Shown here: piece by piece, positions 27,886-37,927 of the stretch
How positions within the stretch are numbered: position 1 is the stretch's first letter
Layout of the letters: the number at the start of each line of letters is the position of its first letter
From: Photobacterium profundum SS9
GTDB lineage: Bacteria; Pseudomonadota; Gammaproteobacteria; Enterobacterales; Vibrionaceae
DNA: 64,000 bases
NCBI RefSeq assembly: GCF_000196255.1
Contig: NC_006371.1
Coordinates: 1,291,236-1,355,235, forward strand
Direction of reading: 5' to 3'
Program-made: the position numbers and the translations under genes
The notes under the pieces: generated by a model
Seen by the model: only the letters and a program-made list of their open reading frames with translations
What the model was told of the DNA's origin: nothing
Database searches by the model: none

Positions 27886-28878
27886 ATGAAACGCATTCCT
27901 ACTAATATCATCACGGGCTTTTTGGGTGCTGGTAAAACGACCTCTATTTTATCTTTACTGGCTCGCAAACCTGAAAATGAAAAATGGGCAGTATTGATTA
28001 ATGAATTTGGCAACGTCGGCGTCGATGGTGCAATCCTTTCTCAACAAGGTGCGATCATTAAAGAAGTGCCGGGGGGTTGTATGTGTTGTGTCGCAGGCCT
28101 GCCTATGTCTGTCGGTATTAATGCTTTATTAGCACAAAAACCTGACCGTTTATTACTCGAACCGACAGGTTTGGGTCACCCCAAAGAAGTCATCAGGAAG
28201 CTTACCTCGGGTATGTATAAAGATTACATCGACCTTCGTGCAACCATTACTGTTGTTGATCCTCGCCATTTTGCTGATACCGCGTATACCGACAATTCAA
28301 ATTTCCAAGATCAGCTCGCGCTTGCCGATGTGGTTGTCGCCAACAAAATCGATGAAAGTACAGAGTATGACCTCATCGCGTTTGAACATTTTATTGAAAG
28401 CTGCCAACCTGCAAAAGCAGCGATTGGTAAGGTTCAGCAAGGTGAGCTTGAGCTTAGTTGGCTAGACGTTGAACGCCTAGAACGAGAAGCGCAACATAGC
28501 CACCATCATCACCACTCAGACAGTGCCGACATGGCACCGTTACCCGATTTTGAATTAGCCCCAGGGCAAGTTTTTATTCGTAAGGAAAATAGCGGCCAAG
28601 GCTATCGCAGCTGTGGCTGGTTTTTTGCTGCCGATCAAATTTTCGATTTCTCCCAGTTATTTACACTATTCTCAAAGATAAGTGCCCAACGCGTTAAAGC
28701 CGTTGTGAACACTGAGCGTGGTTGTATTGCCTTTAACGTGGTAAACCAAGTGGTATCTGTAAATGAATTATCGTTAGATGGCTTTGAATCACGTATCGAG
28801 TTTATCGACAAAGAGCTTCTGCCTTGGGATGAACTAGAAAGCATTCTCTGCTCAATAATTAGAAAAGAGTCTTTATAA
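27886..28878 (+). CDS. CobW/COG0523 GTPase, putative metal chaperone
   Basis: 330 aa. Walker A GFLGAGKTT, metal motif GGCMCC (CxCC, about residue 66), Walker B LLLEPTG, NKID, then a His-rich linker HSHHHHHS near 208 and a CobW_C domain. Family members deliver zinc or other metals to target enzymes. GGAG precedes the ATG. Which metal is served is not shown by sequence; the location beside the iron enzyme operon may be chance. Confidence 0.88.
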   Translation: MKRIPTNIITGFLGAGKTTSILSLLARKPENEKWAVLINEFGNVGVDGAILSQQGAIIKEVPGGCMCCVAGLPMSVGINALLAQKPDRLLLEPTGLGHPKEVIRKLTSGMYKDYIDLRATITVVDPRHFADTAYTDNSNFQDQLALADVVVANKIDESTEYDLIAFEHFIESCQPAKAAIGKVQQGELELSWLDVERLEREAQHSHHHHHSDSADMAPLPDFELAPGQVFIRKENSGQGYRSCGWFFAADQIFDFSQLFTLFSKISAQRVKAVVNTERGCIAFNVVNQVVSVNELSLDGFESRIEFIDKELLPWDELESILCSIIRKESL

Positions 28879-28970
28879 TTCATAGAATCGGCCTATCGCA
28901 CTAAGTAATGTGAACACGTTATCGATAAGTGATAGGTTGGTCAGGTTATTTTATTCAGCAAGGAGCAACC

Positions 28971-30356
28971 ATGCTAAACCCTGCTACTGCTAAAGCAGTT
29001 ATCGATCATGCCCTCTTTCTTGGGGCTGATTTTGCCGAATTATTTGTAGAACATCACCAATCAAGCTCTGTAGAGTTAGTCTCGGGTGAGGTTGATAAAG
29101 TCAATTCAGGTATCGATTTTGGTATCGGTATCCGTTTGTTTTTCGGTCACAAAGTACTTTACGGGTACACCAACAGCACGGAAGAAGAAGAATTAAAACG
29201 TGTTACTAGCCTACTTACCGCAAAAGATAAACGTGATCAAATCATTGATGGCGTAGCACTAAATCTTAACCGTTACACCAATAAACACACTTGTCAGTTC
29301 CCACTGAGCCAAGGTGCAGAACTTGCACAAAAGATTGCTTTCTTAAAAGAAGTGAACCATTCAGCCCGCGCTGAAAGCGACAAAATTTCTCAGTTCATCG
29401 GTCGTATGTTGCAACGTGAACAGCAAATTGAAATCTTCAACTCTGAAGGTCTTCATATTGGTGATACCCGCCATTATACCCGTGTAGCAGCCACTGCAAT
29501 TGCACAAAATGGTAGCGACCAATCTACAGGCTTTGAAGCTCCGGGCGCATTAACTGGTTGGGAATTTCACAACAGCGTGAATGCAAAAGATCTTGGTCAA
29601 CATGTCGCTAAACAAGCCATGGTTAAACTATTTGCCGATCCTTGTCCGTCAGGTGAAATGCCTGTGATTATCGGTAACGGCTTTGGCGGTGTTATTTTCC
29701 ATGAGGCCTGTGGTCACCTACTTGAAACCACATCGGTTGCCAAGAAAGCCTCGGTTTTCCACGACAAAATGGGCGAGATGATTGCCAATACTGTGGTCAA
29801 CGCAGTTGATGACGGCACCATGACGAATGAATGGGGTTCTATCAACATCGATGATGAAGGCATGGAAACCCAACGCACTCAGCTTATCAAAAACGGTAAG
29901 TTAACCAGCTTTATGGTTGATAAATTAGGCGGCATGAAGACTGGCTATGCGCCAACAGGTTCTGGCCGTCGTGAATCATACAAATACGCACCGACTTCTC
30001 GTATGCGTAATACCTTCATTGAAGCAGGCAACAGCTCGCTTGATGAAATGGTAGCCAGTGTTGAGCACGGCATTTATGCGCCGAAGATGGGCGGCGGTTC
30101 TGTTCAACCAGGTACTGGTGAATTTAACTTTGCCGTACAAGAAGCCTACTTAATTGAAAATGGTAAGATCACTAAGCCATTGAAATCAGCTACCTTGATC
30201 AGTACTGGACCTAAAGTATTGAAAGAAATCAGCATGGTGGGTAATGACTTTGCATTAGCAGCTGGCATGTGTGGTTCTGTAAGTGGTTCAGTGCCAACAA
30301 CTGTTGGCCAACCGGCGCTAAAAGTTGACAATATTCTTGTTGGGGGTGGTAACTAA
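28971..30356 (+). CDS. tldD: TldD-like metalloprotease
   Basis: 461 aa. Zinc motif HEACGH (HExxxH type, about residue 245), preceded by GNGFGGVIF. In E. coli TldD pairs with TldE to cleave unfolded peptides such as microcin B17 precursor and CcdA. I start at 28971 (MLNPATAKAV) after GGAGCAACC; the frame extends upstream without support. Its stop overlaps the start of the tldE gene. Confidence 0.88.
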   Translation: MLNPATAKAVIDHALFLGADFAELFVEHHQSSSVELVSGEVDKVNSGIDFGIGIRLFFGHKVLYGYTNSTEEEELKRVTSLLTAKDKRDQIIDGVALNLNRYTNKHTCQFPLSQGAELAQKIAFLKEVNHSARAESDKISQFIGRMLQREQQIEIFNSEGLHIGDTRHYTRVAATAIAQNGSDQSTGFEAPGALTGWEFHNSVNAKDLGQHVAKQAMVKLFADPCPSGEMPVIIGNGFGGVIFHEACGHLLETTSVAKKASVFHDKMGEMIANTVVNAVDDGTMTNEWGSINIDDEGMETQRTQLIKNGKLTSFMVDKLGGMKTGYAPTGSGRRESYKYAPTSRMRNTFIEAGNSSLDEMVASVEHGIYAPKMGGGSVQPGTGEFNFAVQEAYLIENGKITKPLKSATLISTGPKVLKEISMVGNDFALAAGMCGSVSGSVPTTVGQPALKVDNILVGGGN

Positions 30357-31699
30357 TGGCTGATCAAAACAAACTTCAGAATGCGATTGACCACGTATTA
30401 GAAAAAGTAAAAGCAGCGGGTGCACAAGCCGATGTTATTGCCAACCGCAGTAACAACTTTTCACTGAAAGCCAACGACGGTGAACTTGCCGAATATAAAG
30501 TGACATCAGGGCAAGTTATTGGTGTGCGGGTAGTGAAAGATCAGCGTGTAGCCACCAGCTATTCTGAATCATTAGCGCCAGAAAGCCTTGATATCATGCT
30601 CGAACAAGCACTGCAAAATGCCCAGTTCTCCCAGCAAGATGAACATCAAGCTATTAGCTGTATTAACAGTAAAATTACCACTAACATTGCTGAAATCTAT
30701 CAACAAGATAACGCAACAGTTGATGATAAAATTGAAATGGCGTTAGCGCTTGAAAACGGTGTGGTATCAAAGCCTCACGCTTCTAGCTCGCCATACAATG
30801 GTTTCGCTGAGTCTGACAGCCAAATCATTCTTGCGAATAGCCAAGGCACGCTTTGTCACCATCAAGAACGTTCTACCTATTGCTATGCATACACCTTGTA
30901 CGAGCAAGACGGTAAACAATCGATGCATGGTGGCATGTCTTCAGGACGTCGCTTTGACCAACTCGATGCAAACTTCTGTATCAATCATGGTTATGACATC
31001 GCTCAAGCCTTGCTTGATGGCGGCCCTATTGCGACTCAGAACTACTCAGTCGTCTTCGACTTAAGCTCGCTAAGTAACCTGTTTGGTGCATTTAGCATGA
31101 GCCTGTCGGGGCAGTCGGCAATGAAAGGGATTAACCCTTGGCGCGATCTATTAGGGCAGCAAGTGGCTAGTTCGCTATTAACCATTTCTGATAAAGCAAT
31201 TGTTGAAGGTGGCTTTGCAATTAAGAGCTTCGACAGTGAAGGTTTTGCTGCACGTGACACCATTTTAATTGGTGAAGGTAAGCTACAGAACATGCTCCAC
31301 AATAGCCATACCGCAAGCTTCTTTGGCATTGAGAATACTGCCAATGGCGCACGTTCAGCGAAAGGTGGCTTAGGCGTATCACCTCGTCATACTGTTATTG
31401 CTGCTGGTACAAGTTCTGATGCAGAAGTCACGGCTGGCGAATACCTTGAGCTTATCGAGCTTCAAGGGGTTCACTCTGGAGCAGATGCTGTAAGCGGTGA
31501 TTTCTCGTTCGGCGCGAGTGGTTTCTTATGCCGTGACGGTAAGCGCGTTCAAGCTGTTCGTGGTATTACCGTTGCTGGTAACTTTTATCAAATGCTGAAA
31601 GAAGTTGATGCGGTAAGTAATACACTGAGCAACGATTACGAGCGTGATTTTTTTGCACCACAGATTCGTTTTGCCCGTTTGAGTATTGCAGGTAAATAG
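30356..31699 (+). CDS. tldE: TldE/PmbA-like partner protein
   Basis: 447 aa, the PmbA/TldE family, with no HExxxH motif as expected for the non-catalytic subunit. Conserved C-terminal GVHSGADAVSGDFSFGASGF is clear. Start overlaps tldD by one base (TAATG), so equimolar synthesis is likely. In enterobacteria the two genes are far apart; the tandem pair here may be an extra paralogous set. Confidence 0.88.
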   Translation: MADQNKLQNAIDHVLEKVKAAGAQADVIANRSNNFSLKANDGELAEYKVTSGQVIGVRVVKDQRVATSYSESLAPESLDIMLEQALQNAQFSQQDEHQAISCINSKITTNIAEIYQQDNATVDDKIEMALALENGVVSKPHASSSPYNGFAESDSQIILANSQGTLCHHQERSTYCYAYTLYEQDGKQSMHGGMSSGRRFDQLDANFCINHGYDIAQALLDGGPIATQNYSVVFDLSSLSNLFGAFSMSLSGQSAMKGINPWRDLLGQQVASSLLTISDKAIVEGGFAIKSFDSEGFAARDTILIGEGKLQNMLHNSHTASFFGIENTANGARSAKGGLGVSPRHTVIAAGTSSDAEVTAGEYLELIELQGVHSGADAVSGDFSFGASGFLCRDGKRVQAVRGITVAGNFYQMLKEVDAVSNTLSNDYERDFFAPQIRFARLSIAGK

Positions 31700-31721
31700 A
31701 ACAACAGTTAGCCAGACACAC

Positions 31722-31757
31722 AAAAAATAGATCACAATTGTGGTCTATTTTCTTTTC
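31722..31757 (+). terminator. Rho-independent terminator after tldE
   Basis: Stem AAAATAGATCAC / GTGGTCTATTTT with AATT loop (one G-U pair), followed by CTTTT. Confidence 0.85.
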
Positions 31758-31993
31758 AGCCTCCGCATTAACTAAACATCAAGAGCCATTCTTCACATCT
31801 CCTACATTAATCCGAAAAAACAATTATGCTTAAATTTTACCTACAAGAACTCCAAAACGATTGACGGGTCTTTATGTAAACATCACAGCCCAAATCGATA
31901 TCAAAACATAATTGGTTCAAAACTAAACACGCTTACTTTCTATACCCAAATATCACTCAGACTCATAAAGAGGATATTGATCTTACTTGTAAT

Positions 31994-32011
31994 TGATAAT
32001 GAATATCATTA
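31994..32011. promoter_or_regulatory. Fur box
   Basis: TGATAATGAATATCATTA matches the Fur consensus GATAATGATAATCATTATC well and lies 33 bp before the ATG at 32045. Iron repression of the downstream genes is inferred. Confidence 0.6.
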
Positions 32012-32044
32012 AGATTAGTTCATCTTATAAAGACGAGGTAAGTT

Positions 32045-32539
32045 ATGGAATTACAGCAATGTTGGATGCGTTATTTAAAAGCTGAGCAGCTTATGGAACA
32101 AGGTCATTGGCCTGAAGCGCATCACCTATACAGTGAAGTGTTAAATAATCTTCCTGCACATATCCATCTCGCTTTAGAAGACGAGAATATTAAACCCTGT
32201 CAATTCTCATGCTTATTAATCGCATTAAGAGATGCCACTGTCGCACAATCTTCAATACTCAATCGAATGGGACAATATCAGAACGCATTTGCAATCTTGA
32301 ATCAATCTTATGCCCTCTTGCAATTTATCTCTCTTGAAACAAGCATTCTTGTACAGCGCACAAGCTCGACTCTCAATAAACAAAGTGACGATCTTCTGCG
32401 TTATATGGGGGCTTTTTGTATCGCTCAATGTGATTCCCAATGGATGGCTGAATACGAACAGCTTCAAAAAGCACACCACTACTTTGCTCAATTAAAAGTA
32501 ACCCCAGATTCATCTCATTCCACGCATCTCATTAATTGA
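32045..32539 (+). CDS. Hypothetical TPR-like protein
   Basis: 164 aa, soluble, mostly helical. The segment QLMEQGHWPEAHHLYSEVLN has the shape of one TPR repeat, and GQYQNAFAILNQSYALLQF of another. No catalytic motif or signal peptide. GACGAGG ribosome site. It starts just after the Fur box and ends 15 bp before the ABC ATPase gene, so the two form one operon. Confidence 0.6.
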   Translation: MELQQCWMRYLKAEQLMEQGHWPEAHHLYSEVLNNLPAHIHLALEDENIKPCQFSCLLIALRDATVAQSSILNRMGQYQNAFAILNQSYALLQFISLETSILVQRTSSTLNKQSDDLLRYMGAFCIAQCDSQWMAEYEQLQKAHHYFAQLKVTPDSSHSTHLIN

Positions 32540-32554
32540 TAATAGGGATATATC

Positions 32555-34181
32555 ATGCCAAACCAAGCCATTCTTCAAGTTCGTAACCTCTCTGTCAGTT
32601 TTACTACTAATGATGGAATGGTCGATGCGGTAAAAAGTATCAACTTCGATTTAAACGCAGGCGAAACACTTGCCATTGTAGGAGAATCAGGTTCTGGTAA
32701 ATCTGTCTCGAGTAATGCATTAATGTGTCTATTACCAGACAATGCCATTATCTCTTCACAATCGAGCATTGTTTTTGACGGTGAATCAATCTTAGAAAAA
32801 ACCGATCGTCAAATGCAGTCTATTCGAGGCGAGCGTATTGGTATGATTTTCCAAGAACCAATGACCTCTTTGAACCCCTATTTACGGGTGGGTATTCAAG
32901 TTGCAGAAGCCATTATGTGCCATCGCCGTATATCTAAAGCTCAGGCAAAAATACGCGTTTTAGAGCTCTTTAAGCTCGTTCATTTACCCAACCCTGAGCA
33001 AGCTTATACCAAGTACCCACATGAGTTTTCAGGTGGTCAACTACAACGCATTATGATTGCAATGGCCCTTATCAATAAGCCTAACATTTTGATTGCTGAT
33101 GAACCGACCACTGCGTTAGATGTTACGGTTCAAGCAGAAGTCCTCAATTTAATTAAAGAGATACAGACTGAAATGGGCATGGCGATCCTGTTTGTTACTC
33201 ACGATCTTGGTATTGTTAAACACTTTGCTGACCGCGTACTGGTAATGTGCAAGGGTGAAATAGTGGAAGAAGGAAAAACAAAACAACTTTTCCACGCTCC
33301 GCAACATGAATACACACAGATGTTGATCAACTCAATCCCGAAAGGTCAGAAAGATCCCATTAAAGCCAATGCTCCCGACCTCCTTCGTGCTGAAGATATT
33401 CGCGTGAAATTTCTAATAAAAACGCACTTCATTCAAAGTAAGAATCAATACTTTGAAGCGGTAAAAGGTATTTCATTCACGATTAAACAAGGTGAAACCT
33501 TAGGGATTGTAGGCGAGTCTGGCTCAGGTAAATCAACACTAGGCCGCGCTATTATTGGCTTGCTTCCCTCTACGGGTAAAATTGCTTACAAGGGAATCGA
33601 CCTGAGCTCACTCACAGATAAAGAACGTTTTGAACTAAAAAAAGACGTACAAATGGTCTTCCAAGACCCTTATGGTTCTCTATCACCTCGTATGACGGTA
33701 GGAGAAATCATCACTGAAGGTTTAACGGTGCACCAGCCTCATTTGTCTAAACAAGAACGTTTGCAAAAGGCCCGTATTGCGCTTGAAGAAGTTCGCTTAG
33801 ATCCACATTCAATTAACCGTTACCCTCATGAATTTTCTGGGGGGCAACGCCAACGTATAGCGATTGCTCGTGCGTTGATTCTTGATCCATCCTTTATTCT
33901 ACTGGATGAGCCTACATCAGCACTTGATCGCTCTGTTCAACTCACGGTGATTGATTTACTTAAAGATATTCAAGCCAAAAGTAATATAGGCTTTTTGTTT
34001 ATTAGCCATGACCTTTCTGTCGTCAAAGCGCTGTCTGATCGAGTATTAGTAATGCAAAATGGGGGAAGTAATGGAACAAGGCACAGCCGAAGAGATATTC
34101 CATAACCCTCAGCATGAATACACGAAAAATTTGATCAATGCTTCGTTTGATTTAGATGAAGAAGCAATCCCTAGGTATTAA
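32555..34181 (+). pseudogene. Tandem ABC transporter ATPase (YejF/DppDF-type), frameshifted near 3' end
   Basis: Two complete ATPase domains of the peptide/nickel uptake family: Walker A GESGSGKS (twice), signatures FSGGQLQR and FSGGQRQR, Walker B ILIADEPTT and FILLDEPTS. Fused tandem form is typical of YejF. Translation from 32555 stops at 34105 after 15 wrong residues. At 34061-34065 a run of five G replaces the expected four; removing one base restores ...QNGEVMEQGTAEEIFHNPQH and a stop at 34179-34181. Only the last 40 residues are affected, so the ATPase cores may still work. No permease or binding-protein genes lie beside it. Confidence 0.85.
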
Positions 34182-34272
34182 TTAATTTTCAGAGCTGGTC
34201 ATATTTAGGACGGATTATATTTTGATCTGGCCATATTTATCGCAGGTTTCAGGACGGGGTTCATAATACAAA

Positions 34273-34293
34273 AAAGCCGCAAAAATGCGGCTT
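34273..34293. terminator. Terminator between ABC ATPase and ansB
   Basis: AAAGCCGC-AAAAAT-GCGGCTTT; A-run on one side and TTT on the other, serving both convergent genes. Confidence 0.8.
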
Positions 34294-34343
34294 TCATTAT
34301 TCTAAAATCAACTCTAACATCAATATCTGACTAGAAGAGTGGC

Positions 34344-35408
34344 TTAATAGAATTGGAACATCTTTTGAACTTCTTTGTAATCTTGAGTTTGTGTTAAAGA
34401 CAACATCAATAAAATACGGGCTTTTTGTGGGTTCAATGTACCTGATGCCACGAAACCAAATTTAGCATCATCCACTTCTGCATCAAGTGTTGTTGAACCT
34501 GTTGGTGTACGAGAGCTACGGACTACCATAGTGCCATCTTTACTCGCTTTTACTAGCTGATCAAAAATAGTGTGGTACATATTACCGTTACCCACACCCG
34601 CACTTACAATGCCATCATACTTTGCATCTATCAGTGCTTTTACCGGTAAATCAGAAGCATTTGCGTAGTTATATACGATACCGACTTTAGGTAACTCTTT
34701 TAACTTAGATACATCAAATACTGTATCAGATGTATGCTTACGTTCTGGGCTACGTTGATATTTTACATCACCATTATGGATATAACCTAGCGTACCAAAG
34801 TTTGGCGATTGGAACGTATCAACTGATGTTGTATTGGTTTTAGTTACATCACGAGCATCGAATACATTGTTGCTCATCGCAACCAATACACCACGCCCCT
34901 CAGAATCTTTATCTGCAGCTGTTACAACAGCGTTATACAAGTTCATTGGTCCATCAGCACTCATGGCTGTAGACGGACGCATCGCCCCAACAAGTACCAC
35001 TGGCTTATCGCTTTTAACGGTGAGATCAAGGAAGTAAGCTGTTTCACCCATGGTATCTGTACCGTGAGTGATAACGACACCGTCTACATCATCTTGCGCA
35101 AGTAATGCGTTAACTCGATTTGCCAGTGTTAGCCAAACTTCATCGCTCATATCTTGAGAGCCAATTTTAACGACTTGTTCGCCACTAATATCCGCAATTT
35201 TTGTCATATCAGGTACAGCAGCGATCAGCTCATCGATGCCCACTTTACCCGATGTATAGTTAGATTCTGTTGCTGATTGCCCTGCCCCTGCAATCGTGCC
35301 GCCAGTTGCAAGAATCTTAATGTTCGGCAAATCGGCAGAAGCAAAAGAAAATGTGCTGAAGCACAAACCAGCAACAACCATACCTAAGCGAATTAGATTA
35401 TTTTTCAT
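34344..35408 (-). CDS. ansB: L-asparaginase, type II periplasmic
   Basis: 354 aa with a signal peptide ending FSFAS-AD. Catalytic Thr in ATGGTIAGAG and the second Thr-Asp in THGTDTMGETAYFL are present, followed by SADGPMNLYNA, as in E. coli AnsB. Hydrolyses asparagine in the periplasm. I start at 35408 (MKNNLIRLG), which gives a normal signal peptide; an ATG at 35432 adds eight residues ahead of it. Confidence 0.94.
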   Translation of the reverse strand: MKNNLIRLGMVVAGLCFSTFSFASADLPNIKILATGGTIAGAGQSATESNYTSGKVGIDELIAAVPDMTKIADISGEQVVKIGSQDMSDEVWLTLANRVNALLAQDDVDGVVITHGTDTMGETAYFLDLTVKSDKPVVLVGAMRPSTAMSADGPMNLYNAVVTAADKDSEGRGVLVAMSNNVFDARDVTKTNTTSVDTFQSPNFGTLGYIHNGDVKYQRSPERKHTSDTVFDVSKLKELPKVGIVYNYANASDLPVKALIDAKYDGIVSAGVGNGNMYHTIFDQLVKASKDGTMVVRSSRTPTGSTTLDAEVDDAKFGFVASGTLNPQKARILLMLSLTQTQDYKEVQKMFQFY

Positions 35409-35667
35409 AGTTATACACCTATAGAGATTCATCTGGAGTTATTTAATTAATCCAGAATTCTATTCCGATTCCATAATACTTTTGTGGTAGGTATCACTTA
35501 AATGAATATTCAAATAGTGACCTGTATAACAAAGCGGACAGGTGTAACCAATAGATTAACGAACAAAAAATCAAAATAAAGATAGTGGATTACTGTTTAT
35601 TTACTACTTTAACAATTACACCGCTAATCACCCAATTCATCGACAACAAGTACGAATAGTTTACCTT

Positions 35668-35919
35668 TTAGTATCCAATCGCTAAATCGGGATCGATTTG
35701 ATAATAAGTATTTACACTAGAATCACCTAATTCTGGTTCAAGAAATTCACGGACACTATCGATAGATTCAGCTTCCCACATACACTGACAAAGCCCCTCA
35801 TGCTGGCTAAGCATGGTCGAGTGTACTCGCATACCAGACGGTGGGTGCGTTAATGCCCCACTGGCTTTTTGCCAAAATTGTTCGGGGTCAGTAATTTCAT
35901 GTTGAATTGCAATAAACAT
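35668..35919 (-). CDS. Small conserved-type hypothetical protein (83 aa)
   Basis: Begins MFIAIQHEITDPEQFWQKA and ends NTYYQIDPDLAIGY; ferredoxin-like alpha/beta pattern resembling DUF3303/DUF4242 stress-type proteins, with Cys in GLCQCMWEAES. GAGAGAG ribosome site. Function unknown. Confidence 0.65.
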   Translation of the reverse strand: MFIAIQHEITDPEQFWQKASGALTHPPSGMRVHSTMLSQHEGLCQCMWEAESIDSVREFLEPELGDSSVNTYYQIDPDLAIGY

Positions 35920-36011
35920 AGCGCACTCTCTCTTTTCTATTGAGTATAGAAGCCAAGAATATAAAATGTAGAAAGGGCCGCTAAAGCAAAAAAAGTATCG
36001 ATTATAAGACG

Positions 36012-36131
36012 CTATAAAGGCAAAACGGCTACATCTTTTAAGGCACGTAAATACGCTTTTTCAGATTCAATATACTCTAATGCTTTTTTTGCACGCTTCC
36101 ATTCAGGATAAATGGCACGACGTTTCTGATT
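36012..36131 (-). pseudogene. Remnant of a gene C-terminus
   Basis: Minus-strand frame encodes QKRRAIYPEWKRAKKALEYI and then a short tail ending ALKDVAVLPL before TAG. It reads like protein (charged helix) but a stop precedes it at once and no start codon exists. I cannot name the parent gene. Confidence 0.3.
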
Positions 36132-36310
36132 GAGTTAATCAATATATGCAAATTGTTCAACGGTTGCTCACCGCGTTCTCTCAAGAAAATGAGGGCTTAA
36201 TTTCAGTGTTCACACTCAATGAAATGACCCATATTGGCTAAGCCGTATGTAAACAAAGCATAAACAAGCAGATATCCCTTTCCTGCTTATTTTGTTGTGC
36301 TTAAGGCAAT

Positions 36311-36763
36311 TTATACGTTATCAGTTAAATTATGCAGCAATATATCGCAGGCTTTCTTCAATGCAATCAATTCATCAATCGACATATGAGCTTTACACAT
36401 CATTTCAGCAGGTACTGATTCCGCTTGCAGCTTTAACGCTTTTCCTTCTTCCGTTAAGCTTATCTCTCTAACACGTTCATCGATTTCGCTTCTACGACGC
36501 AGTACTAAGCCCTTCCCTTCTAATCGCTTCAGTAATGGGGTTAACGTACCTGAATCAAGGTGTACTTTCTCACCCAGTGTTTTTACATTTACACATTTCA
36601 CTTCCCACAACACCATCATCACAATGTACTGCAAGTAAGTCAGATCAAGCTTATCTAACAACGGGCGGTACGTTCGTACCATCGCATTTGAAGCACTATA
36701 AAGTGAAAAGCACACTTGTTTATCAAGCTGTAAGTCGGAATGTGAATCTTGAGAATCAGCCAT
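36311..36763 (-). CDS. ohrR: OhrR, organic-hydroperoxide-sensing MarR repressor
   Basis: About 150 aa. Sensing Cys in VCFSLYSASNAMV, DLTYLQYIVMMVLWE, recognition helix LDSGTLTPLLKRLE and wing DERVR. Divergent from ohr with GCGCACAAT-type palindromes between. OhrR binds DNA until its N-terminal Cys is oxidised by organic peroxides. The start is uncertain between 36763 and 36787. Confidence 0.9.
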   Translation of the reverse strand: MADSQDSHSDLQLDKQVCFSLYSASNAMVRTYRPLLDKLDLTYLQYIVMMVLWEVKCVNVKTLGEKVHLDSGTLTPLLKRLEGKGLVLRRRSEIDERVREISLTEEGKALKLQAESVPAEMMCKAHMSIDELIALKKACDILLHNLTDNV

Positions 36764-36796
36764 AACAGTTTTCACTCTATTCATCATTTAATTACA

Positions 36797-36870
36797 TTGC
36801 GCACAATATACTTGCTTTTCATCTTAGATACGACGTATGATTGCCAGCAATTAAATAGCGCACAATTTAA
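36797..36870. promoter_or_regulatory. OhrR operator sites
   Basis: TTGCGCACAA at 36797-36806 and the near-palindrome TTAAATAGCGCACAATTTAA at 36851-36870 resemble OhrR boxes and sit in the 156-bp ohrR-ohr gap. Confidence 0.6.
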
Positions 36871-36919
36871 TTAACATTCGCTAGAACGACAACAATCAAT
36901 AAAATACTAAGGATCAACC

Positions 36920-37342
36920 ATGACAACGTTATACAGCACATCAGCAACAGCATCTGCAGGTCGTAACGGCATGGTTAAAACTGACGATGCAAAACTTGAA
37001 CTTGCACTGAGCTATCCAAAAGAAATGGGCGGTACAGGTGAAGCAACTAACCCTGAACAGTTATTTGCAGCAGGTTATTCAGCGTGTTTCTCGAATGCGA
37101 TTCTTTTTGTTGCCCAATCGAAAAAGTTAAAATTAGCCGAAGCGCCAACAACGGCAACGGTGGGTATTTCCCCTAATGAAACGGGCGGTTTTAGCTTATC
37201 TGTCGAACTAGCCGTTAAACTTCAGCTAGAACAAACAGAAGCACTAGAACTGGTTAGAAAAGCCCATCAGGTTTGTCCATACTCAAATGCTGTACGCAAC
37301 AACATTGACGTTAAAGTGAGTGTAAACGGCGAGCTGATTTAA
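36920..37342 (+). CDS. ohr: Organic hydroperoxide resistance protein
   Basis: 140 aa OsmC/Ohr fold. Both active-site Cys are present: SACFSNAI (about 52) and HQVCPYSNAVR (about 116). A thiol peroxidase that reduces organic peroxides with lipoamide. AAGGA ribosome site; regulated by the divergent OhrR. Confidence 0.94.
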   Translation: MTTLYSTSATASAGRNGMVKTDDAKLELALSYPKEMGGTGEATNPEQLFAAGYSACFSNAILFVAQSKKLKLAEAPTTATVGISPNETGGFSLSVELAVKLQLEQTEALELVRKAHQVCPYSNAVRNNIDVKVSVNGELI

Positions 37343-37390
37343 GCAGTTTTACGTAAAGCATGTTTATTTATCCATCTCTATTTAGAAACA

Positions 37391-37416
37391 GTAGCAGTGC
37401 CTTTAGAGGCTGCTAC
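37391..37416 (+). terminator. Terminator after ohr
   Basis: GTAGCAG / CTGCTAC stem with inner CCT/AGG pairs, followed by TCTTCTTTTTC. Confidence 0.6.
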
Positions 37417-37474
37417 ATGTCTTCTTTTTCGCTATGAAACGATCAATTACATCGATATACACAGCAGTAGAGCC

Positions 37475-37927
37475 TTATACTCTTTCTACCACTTTCAATG
37501 CATCCCCTTCAATATCGATAATAGTATCGCGTAAATGCTGAGACAAATTATCTGGCTTTTTATTCTTAAAATTAAACATCACAACTTTTGCACTACCAAC
37601 AGTAGTTATTGCATTTAACTTCTTACTATAAATTTCGTACGTCATGGTGAAACGATCGTCTTTAATTTCAGATATGCGAGAGCCAACATATAGCGTATCC
37701 GGAAAAGTGACTGGCAGCTTATAGCGGCACGTTGTTTCACCCAATACAGGGCCAACACCAGTCAATTTCATATCTTCCATCAACTGTACTTTATTAAAAT
37801 AATCAATACGTGCCGTTTCCATATAACGAAAATACACCACATTATTCACGTGATTTAACGCGTCCATTTCCCCCCATGCCACAGGGATTTCTGTAATCAC
37901 TGGGTAACCTTTCAGCATGTCAATCAT
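37475..37927 (-). CDS. Acyl-CoA thioesterase, 4HBT/YbgC type
   Basis: 150 aa hot-dog fold. VAWGEMDALNHVNNVVYFRYME holds the conserved Asp and H-V-N-N of 4-hydroxybenzoyl-CoA thioesterase-like enzymes. Hydrolyses short acyl-CoA; substrate unknown. Single gene. Confidence 0.85.
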   Translation of the reverse strand: MIDMLKGYPVITEIPVAWGEMDALNHVNNVVYFRYMETARIDYFNKVQLMEDMKLTGVGPVLGETTCRYKLPVTFPDTLYVGSRISEIKDDRFTMTYEIYSKKLNAITTVGSAKVVMFNFKNKKPDNLSQHLRDTIIDIEGDALKVVERV

